Source: UBA1181 sp045601045 (GTDB taxonomy: Bacteria; Bacteroidota; Bacteroidia; Bacteroidales; Paludibacteraceae). From it: a DNA stretch of 29,984 nt. The stretch spans positions 1-29,984 of the forward strand of contig JAZRZA010000081.1 in the NCBI GenBank assembly GCA_045601045.1. The letters are read 5' to 3'. The notes under the pieces were generated by a model. That model worked only from the letters and a program-made list of their open reading frames with translations. It was not told the origin of the DNA and searched no databases. The translations under genes were made by a program, and so were the position numbers. Positions 25,901 through 29,984 of this stretch are shown in pieces. Each line of letters starts with the position of its first letter. Positions within the stretch are counted from its first letter, which is position 1.

Positions 25901-26262
25901 GCCAGTTCTGGAGAACATGCCTCCAAGATTCTCTTGTTGATAAGGGTATCTTGCTTCTTCTCCGCCTCGTAGTAGATGGCTTGCGGATTGGCTTGGCCCA
26001 AATTGATGAGGTCCGACTGTGGGTTGATGAAAGGAATTCGTCCCTCCTCAAAACTCTTCCTGTTATTGTTGTTCGCACTGTCGATGTCGCGTTGGTCTGT
26101 GTCGATGAAGAGGAATCGATAGGTTTCGTTCATCGCTTCGACGCGGGACTTGTTGGTGGTTTGGTTGCGGTAATTGTTCGCGTAAACCTTCTCCTTGATT
26201 TGTGAAACGGTTTGGCAGCCAGAACCGCCTAATCCGATGAAAATGTGTTTCTCGTTTGCCAT
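22990..26262 (-). CDS. Tubulin/FtsZ-superfamily protein (tubulin-like, 1090 residues)
   Basis: The N-terminal third carries the tubulin/FtsZ nucleotide-binding loops: GLGGSG at 10-15 (T1), FIDTDQRDID at 52-61, GAGAFR at 132-137, the signature NGGTGSG at 184-190 (T4), and YALNAYAVFKEV at 234-245 with an Asn in the guanine-binding position. This is the family annotated as tubulin-like in many bacteria. Residues 440-640 are charged helix, likely coiled coil. The remaining 450 residues are an extension without a family I recognise. There is no membrane segment, so it is cytoplasmic and should bind GTP and perhaps polymerise. FtsZ is normally 320-500 residues, so this is not the division protein. 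It sits 19 bases after the VWA gene. From memory, Makarova and Koonin (2010) linked a related family with VWA proteins to membrane remodelling. Confidence 0.88.
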   Translation of the reverse strand: MANEKHIFIGLGGSGCQTVSQIKEKVYANNYRNQTTNKSRVEAMNETYRFLFIDTDQRDIDSANNNNRKSFEEGRIPFINPQSDLINLGQANPQAIYYEAEKKQDTLINKRILEACSPELAVKMPDQPLSFGAGAFRIKSRIAFAHSLTDFQTKLQAAISSLNDVKNVGGASCTIFYWVVCSTNGGTGSGIVNDVLYHINQVHKQVVGDGDPQLILTMYMPKIYIDCNASEDKYALNAYAVFKEVGSFKEMSLSPTQNTVMHRMAFINDYNLINSKRRYCPFYYLIPIDIQTDKGTSLGSTNVMYRNTAEMLYILHAGAGGNAFRSDIDNYMNDIMERDHENFLVPMGYVQLHKPTAQFDSYFRARFERDILRSWLLNADDKENQIPDSKIEQLYKTMFKQLDENNGESIAHPFREKLNTFIDDEISAEYIAGKEELPSQLNLENVDDAIDTMTQGIKAETLAPEKREKNKERIFNEVWRQAENWIKEKGLIFTINAIDAIRLYAKENYDMLEAKRQRIKEELEDKHEALQTLYMAAQKRTLLEKTVSSNSSDLQNYRNALEEYATQATQNAIEEWKHDLLRDFCNNEKTDELSKLKNHLIMLKDEASEMNEAAVKHYDKLFTEFGNTALDVTTVYLPMLKEICDANGWKSNNFFSKCYRYIVQANEDKEETPIRKSLTDILLEGIYNAHDDATRDSLNARQYIFTEKIEGNAPDKNVEECRIFANPKLDDRKPISIIEDFIALAQKRLEKLVRENSKIQENWHLKKVSHFFNDLPNEQKDEVRRSLNPSLFFSYNTNRIEVTKKEEHLVFVAPDRDLAKEMLCYEEGNTRHRFVANSDVNSALVLKSKYGLSFQDYRIYDSLEMVYNKASFREKYHFHHDFAQFLEKITLDNLPDEILPQHVTFAKMLMLKEFEQYLKPLFYKDEYDPESYESSMYLVPEGKNTYFEIARPESVSVRDGFLCITKIENGRKLFDEISGITFDKRFDQYFELYYNHRYGETLNNIILNVLKLNKIAMNENGDVVVDSEGNAIRYDGEEIFKKNYESCKKSLLQKLTALKQQSPTEEEKRLYSIFFNIVRNDLDTVHKFIG

Positions 26263-26281
26263 ATATTTTTATTTTATTTAT

Positions 26282-27877
26282 TTATCGATATAATACCACC
26301 TTTACTTTATGGGTGGGCTCTCCATCTTTGGATGGTTTGCAAGATAAAGAGACGATGTTGTTCTTATAGTCGATCTCTCCGCTTGTTTGCGTTTTCCTCA
26401 CGCAGACATATCCTGCCTCACAACTCCATACGAAGTACGGCTTCTTGAATACGAGGAGTGGTGATGGCTCCTTCTTTTTTATAGAGAATCGCCATGAGGC
26501 GTTATCCACCTTGACGACGGCTGCCTTTCCCACAGAGATTTCCGTGCAGGGTTTGATTTTCTCCTCCTTGATGTGGCTGCCGTAAGCATCGGAAATGGAG
26601 ACTTTGCCCTTTAGTCTCTCTCTCTTGTTACGTATCAAAGCAGTGATCACACCTATTATATAGAGAATGATAAGTACAATGATAAGAGTAGTCAACCACA
26701 AAGGCAGCGGGAAGGTGAAAATGACCCTATCTGTATCCGCTTTTGAACCGGATAGCGGCTTCTTGATTTTTAACTTCGCCAACTCGTTGTCGAATTGAGT
26801 CGGGAAGGAGATGCCGATGTTGATGCTGTCCGACAACTTATGGAATCCGAACTTTTCGTGTTTTACTTTTCCTAATTTCAGGTTCAATTCATGGTCTCTG
26901 GTCCTGCAGTAGGCATCCTTGTTGTTTTTGAACTCGAACCCTTGTTGTGTGAGGAAGGTGGAATCGATCTGCATGGTTCCATACAGACGGCTCTCTTCCC
27001 ATGTGATATGCGCTTCGGTGTTGCCGTCGATATCCACGTTGGTCTCCATTTGAGCGGCGCAAGCTTTGTTGTCCGCCTCTACGATGGCGGTTAGCTTCAC
27101 GACAAGAATCTCTTTGCGCAATTGCTCGAACCATTGGTTGATGGTCTCTTTGTTATTGCCGATAGGGACAATTTCCAAACCCTTTTCCGTCACGCTGAAG
27201 ATGTCGTTTTTGATTTGGTCTAGACAATAACCTGCCTCCTTTTTGTTGTCCGTTCCATTTTCGGACAATTCCAATGCGATGCTTCTCACATATTGTTCAG
27301 TGGCAGCTGCCTTGAGACTCTCTCTCATGTCATTTACCTCCTCGGAGGTCAATCTTCTTTTATAAGGATGGGTGATAGGAATGTTGTTGAGGAAGTCGGT
27401 GATGGAGATCAGAATGTTGACCTTGTATTCACTATTGGTTGTCATGGATTCGGACATCTTATTGACCGCCTTGTAAATATTGGTGTGGTCCTTGAAGAGT
27501 TGGTCGTAGTTGGGATTGTTGTAGAGTGTCTTCATGCTTCTGCAAAGATCTTCCTTCACGTTGTCCGAAATGGTGCCGGAGAATCCCATCGGGCACATCA
27601 CATCCGTGCCGAAAGGCATGATCGTCACTTTGTCTCCGTTAGGCAGCGCCTGGATGAATTGTTCCAAGCTAGGCACAACGCTGCTCTCGAATTTATCCAT
27701 AGAACCGGAAACGTCCACGGTGAATATGTAGTGTGCGTGGCACTTGTCGATATCTTCTCTGTAAATTTCCGTGAGTTGAGGAAAGGTGGATTCCAAATAT
27801 CTAATGGGCGATTGGGCCATGGCAGAGATGACCGAACACATAAAAATGAACAATGAGATGAATCTTTTTGGTCTCAT
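26282..27877 (-). CDS. Secreted VWA-domain protein with a C-terminal membrane anchor
   Basis: The 531-residue protein begins with a signal peptide (MRPKRFISLFIFMCSVISAMAQ, cleavage near 21-22). A von Willebrand A domain covers about residues 47-245, with an intact MIDAS metal site: DVSGS at 55-59, Thr132 in DHTNIY and Asp161 in SITDF. A beta-rich stretch follows to 385. One membrane segment is at about 391-415, then a basic stop (RNKRERLKGK) and a 115-residue cytoplasmic tail. The VWA domain is thus in the periplasm and the tail faces the tubulin-like protein encoded next. It is the first gene of the operon behind a well-formed promoter. A sensor or ligand-binding role is inferred from the domain. 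Confidence 0.88.
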   Translation of the reverse strand: MRPKRFISLFIFMCSVISAMAQSPIRYLESTFPQLTEIYREDIDKCHAHYIFTVDVSGSMDKFESSVVPSLEQFIQALPNGDKVTIMPFGTDVMCPMGFSGTISDNVKEDLCRSMKTLYNNPNYDQLFKDHTNIYKAVNKMSESMTTNSEYKVNILISITDFLNNIPITHPYKRRLTSEEVNDMRESLKAAATEQYVRSIALELSENGTDNKKEAGYCLDQIKNDIFSVTEKGLEIVPIGNNKETINQWFEQLRKEILVVKLTAIVEADNKACAAQMETNVDIDGNTEAHITWEESRLYGTMQIDSTFLTQQGFEFKNNKDAYCRTRDHELNLKLGKVKHEKFGFHKLSDSINIGISFPTQFDNELAKLKIKKPLSGSKADTDRVIFTFPLPLWLTTLIIVLIILYIIGVITALIRNKRERLKGKVSISDAYGSHIKEEKIKPCTEISVGKAAVVKVDNASWRFSIKKKEPSPLLVFKKPYFVWSCEAGYVCVRKTQTSGEIDYKNNIVSLSCKPSKDGEPTHKVKVVLYR

Positions 27878-27929
27878 AATAAAATGCCAGATGTTATATT
27901 TTAGTTGTCTGAAATATGCATACCAAATA

Positions 27930-27960
27930 CAAATATAAAATAAATGAGAGAAATGTCAAA
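27930..27960 (-). promoter_or_regulatory. Promoter of the VWA/tubulin-like operon
   Basis: TATATTTG (27930-27937) and TTTG (27957-27960) are both perfect matches with a 19-base spacer. Transcription should start near 27923, with a leader of about 45 bases. An 8-bp inverted repeat (AAGGAAAA at 27959-27966 with TTTTCCTT at 27975-27982) abuts the -33 element and could be an operator. Confidence 0.8.
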
Positions 27961-28046
27961 GGAAAATATTCCTCTTTTCCTTCTTCCCATGAAGTTTGCT
28001 ATCTATTTTATTTGTAATATTGCGTAACAATAATAAATAGGATTTC

Positions 28047-29429
28047 ATGATGAATAATCAATATGACTTTCAGACCCATAATCATTTCTTTTTTGTGGGT
28101 ATTGCGGGTACAGGCATGAGCGCGATTGCCCAATATTTAAGGGGAATCGGCAAAAGGGTATCAGGTAGCGACCGTCTTTTTAATGGTGAGCGCAAGATGT
28201 TGATACAGGAGCAGTTCGAACAACAGGGAATCAATTGTCACTTTCAGGACGCTTCTGGTCTGACTTCCGATGTGGATGTGTTGATCGTCTCCACCGCCAT
28301 AGAAGAGAGCAACGTGGAGTATCAAAAGGCGTTGCAACTCAATATACCAATTGTGAAGCGTTCCGAGTTGCTGGCCTCCATATCGAGGACAAAACGGACA
28401 ATTGCGGTGGGAGGCACTTCCGGAAAATCGACCACGACTGCGATGATATTCCATATCCTCGAACAAAATGGTGTCTCGCCTTCCATTATGAGTGGCGCAG
28501 GTCTCACCTCTTTGCAGGAGAAGGGGCTTCCAGGTAATGCTTGGGTAGGCAAGAGTGATTGGTTGGTGATCGAGGCGGACGAGTCGGATGGATCCATCGT
28601 AAACTACACCTCAGAGATCGCCTTGTTGCTGAACATGGATCGCGATCATAAGGAGTATGACGAGTTGACGGAACTGTTTAAGACGTTCCGTAGCCATACG
28701 ACACGTCGATTCATTGTGAATCAAAGCCATCCGAAGAGTCGGGAGTTGTCTGTTGACGCCTCTTACGATTTTGGATTAGAGGCAGGGTGTGGTTTTGTCG
28801 GCAGCGGTTTCAGGCAGGATGGATTTTCAATATCGTTCAGTTGTAATGGCGAATCGGTGAAGATGCCTGTTATTGGACGTCATAATATGGAGAATGCATT
28901 GGCGGCGATCGCTTGTTGTACCGCTGTTGGTGTCGGTTTGGCGGATTGTGCGAAATCATTGGCTGATTACCGTGGCATATATAGACGTACCCAGTTGACG
29001 GGCGTCCGCAATGGGGTGACGGTAATCGACGACTTCGCCCATAATCCAGCGGAGGTGATCTGTGCGATTAAAGCGTGTCAGACGGTAGGCAAGCGTGTTT
29101 TCGCATGGTTTCAGCCACATGGCTTTGGCCCTTTGAAATTTATGCATCGCGAGTTGGAGACAGAGGTGATCGGCGCATTGCGACCTGCTGACTTGTTCCT
29201 TTTGTCTGATGTCTATTATGCGGGTGGTACGGTGACGCGCGAGGTGACAACCGCTGATGTGGTGGCTGCTATTGAGCGGGAGAGCCGCCAAGTGGCCTAT
29301 TTCCCGGATAGAAAAGAGATGCTTCCTTATTTGAAAGAAAATGCTGAGGCGGGCGACGTGATTTTGATAATGGGAGCCCGGGACACAACGCTTTCTGAGT
29401 TCGCCAAGTCTGTATTGGATGTACTATAA
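28047..29429 (+). CDS. MurC-like Mur ligase
   Basis: The 460-residue protein belongs to the ATP-dependent Mur ligases that add amino acids or peptides to UDP-MurNAc. GIAGTGMSAIA at 18-28 is the UDP-binding N-terminus of MurC and Mpl; GGTSGKSTTT at 122-131 is the ATP loop; EADESDGS, NMDRDH and GRHNMENALAAIA follow in order. In the C-terminal domain DDFAHNP replaces the usual DD(Y/F)(G/A)HHP, and FQPHGFGPLKFM keeps QPH of MurC but lacks its RYTR. So it may be a MurC paralogue or a recycling ligase (Mpl-like) with altered specificity. No other cell-wall genes are adjacent, unlike murC in the dcw cluster. Two ATGs open the ORF; no strong ribosome site is seen. Confidence 0.85.
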   Translation: MMNNQYDFQTHNHFFFVGIAGTGMSAIAQYLRGIGKRVSGSDRLFNGERKMLIQEQFEQQGINCHFQDASGLTSDVDVLIVSTAIEESNVEYQKALQLNIPIVKRSELLASISRTKRTIAVGGTSGKSTTTAMIFHILEQNGVSPSIMSGAGLTSLQEKGLPGNAWVGKSDWLVIEADESDGSIVNYTSEIALLLNMDRDHKEYDELTELFKTFRSHTTRRFIVNQSHPKSRELSVDASYDFGLEAGCGFVGSGFRQDGFSISFSCNGESVKMPVIGRHNMENALAAIACCTAVGVGLADCAKSLADYRGIYRRTQLTGVRNGVTVIDDFAHNPAEVICAIKACQTVGKRVFAWFQPHGFGPLKFMHRELETEVIGALRPADLFLLSDVYYAGGTVTREVTTADVVAAIERESRQVAYFPDRKEMLPYLKENAEAGDVILIMGARDTTLSEFAKSVLDVL

Positions 29430-29449
29430 GGACAAGATAACTGTTTGAA

Positions 29450-29490
29450 GCGGGCTGGTTTCCTATGAAATCGGCCCGTTGTTTTGTTGG
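29450..29490 (+). terminator. Terminator after the Mur ligase gene
   Basis: Bases 29450-29462 and 29467-29479 pair over 13 positions (with three G-U) around CTAT, followed by TTGTTTTGTT. It begins 21 bases after the stop codon and separates this gene from the rRNA promoters. Confidence 0.85.
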
Positions 29491-29567
29491 ATGGAATAGT
29501 CTGTCGAAATTTTTCCTTTTGATAATCAGATAGATAATAAAATTATTAAAAAATAAATGCGAAAATA

Positions 29568-29599
29568 TTTGGTCGGTAATGCAGGAAGCAGTACTTTTG
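29568..29599 (+). promoter_or_regulatory. rRNA operon promoter P1
   Basis: TTTG (29568-29571) and TACTTTTG (29592-29599) with a 20-base spacer match the Bacteroidetes housekeeping promoter exactly. It lies in an A/T-rich tract, as is usual upstream of rRNA promoters. It is about 330 bases from the 16S start. Confidence 0.75.
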
Positions 29600-29710
29600 C
29601 ATCCGCTTTCGGGAACGAAGCGGTCGGGCAGCGGTCCGATGGGAGGCGGGCGACCCACGAAGCACTGCCGAACAACGCCGAAAAATTTCTCGAAAAAAAC
29701 TTTGAAAAAG

Positions 29711-29741
29711 TTTGGCGGTTCGGAAAAAGGTTGTACCTTTG
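29711..29741 (+). promoter_or_regulatory. rRNA operon promoter P2
   Basis: TTTG (29711-29714) and TACCTTTG (29734-29741), 19 bases apart, form a second perfect promoter in tandem with P1. The GC-rich stretch between the two has no gene. Confidence 0.8.
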
Positions 29742-29794
29742 CACCCGCAAACGAAAACAGCGAGGCTGGCCAATGGGTCGGTTAACAGAAGAGA

Positions 29795-29862
29795 GATCTT
29801 TGAAGATATTTGATCGAGACAGCAGTAATGCAAGGGAAAAGGCAGATACCACTTTAGGTATC
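29795..29862 (+). other. rRNA leader with possible boxA and a hairpin
   Basis: GATCTTTGAAGAT at 29795-29807 resembles the boxA antitermination site of rRNA leaders (only a partial match). GATACC (29845-29850) pairs with GGTATC (29857-29862), a small hairpin before 16S. The several ORFs predicted over 29526-29880 are probably chance. Confidence 0.35.
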
Positions 29863-29927
29863 ACCATCAATTCCAATTAAACGAAAGACGGAAATCGAGC
29901 TAGGAAATAAAAATAAAAACAATTCAT

Positions 29928-29984
<57 letters not shown>

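Noticed and set aside
22990..26262. Reading the tubulin-like protein as the cell-division protein FtsZ
   Set aside because: It is more than twice the length, has a long extra C-terminal part, and is not beside ftsA/ftsQ or the dcw cluster.
27992..28021. Promoter for the Mur ligase gene (TTTG plus TAATATTG)
   Set aside because: The -7 element has a mismatch and the spacing is only about 16 bases; a promoter must exist nearby but I cannot place it.
29526..29880. Several overlapping ORFs upstream of 16S rRNA
   Set aside because: They cover the two rRNA promoters and the leader on both strands, so coding is unlikely.

Overview
The window comes from a bacterium of the order Bacteroidales. Three things support this: the 16S rRNA gene start at the right edge has the Bacteroidetes form; nearly every gene start is preceded by a TAnnTTTG -7 element, often with a TTTG/TTG element 19-20 bases upstream, instead of a sigma70 promoter or strong Shine-Dalgarno; and gene order and protein types fit (trpBEGDCFA, serC-serA with a type III lysine PGDH, a nucleoside hydrolase lipoprotein). 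I cannot name the genus.

Left part (1-9.5 kb). A type I restriction subunit gene (hsdR) enters from the left edge and carries an in-frame TAA just before its Walker A motif. It converges on a complete tryptophan operon on the minus strand (trpB-E-G-D-C-F-A). The operon is preceded by a leader peptide gene with three consecutive Trp codons, missed by length-limited ORF calling, and a strong terminator hairpin: a classical attenuator. A divergent promoter drives a nucleoside hydrolase-like lipoprotein.

Middle part (10.8-17.2 kb). On the minus strand lie nadA with an Rrf2-type regulator, a tiny 47-codon gene overlapping a 164-codon gene, and serC-serA. An AT-rich stretch follows with a lone secreted protein, a small frameshifted gene and a possible short RNA. 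Palindromes with GTAGAGACG-like ends recur between genes (downstream of trpA, between serC and serA, and a degenerate one between trpE and trpG).

Right part (17.3-27.9 kb). This is the most interesting section: a five-gene minus-strand operon under one good promoter. In transcription order it encodes a secreted, membrane-anchored von Willebrand A protein, a 1090-residue tubulin/FtsZ-superfamily protein, a 903-residue protein of unknown family with two membrane segments, a membrane protein with a transglutaminase-like C-terminal domain, and a membrane-anchored HExxH metallopeptidase. Tight spacing and overlaps suggest the products act together, plausibly as a tubulin-based membrane machine linked to an envelope sensor and two peptidase-fold enzymes. 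Divergent from it is a MurC-like Mur ligase. The window ends with an rRNA operon that has two tandem promoters and the first bases of 16S rRNA.
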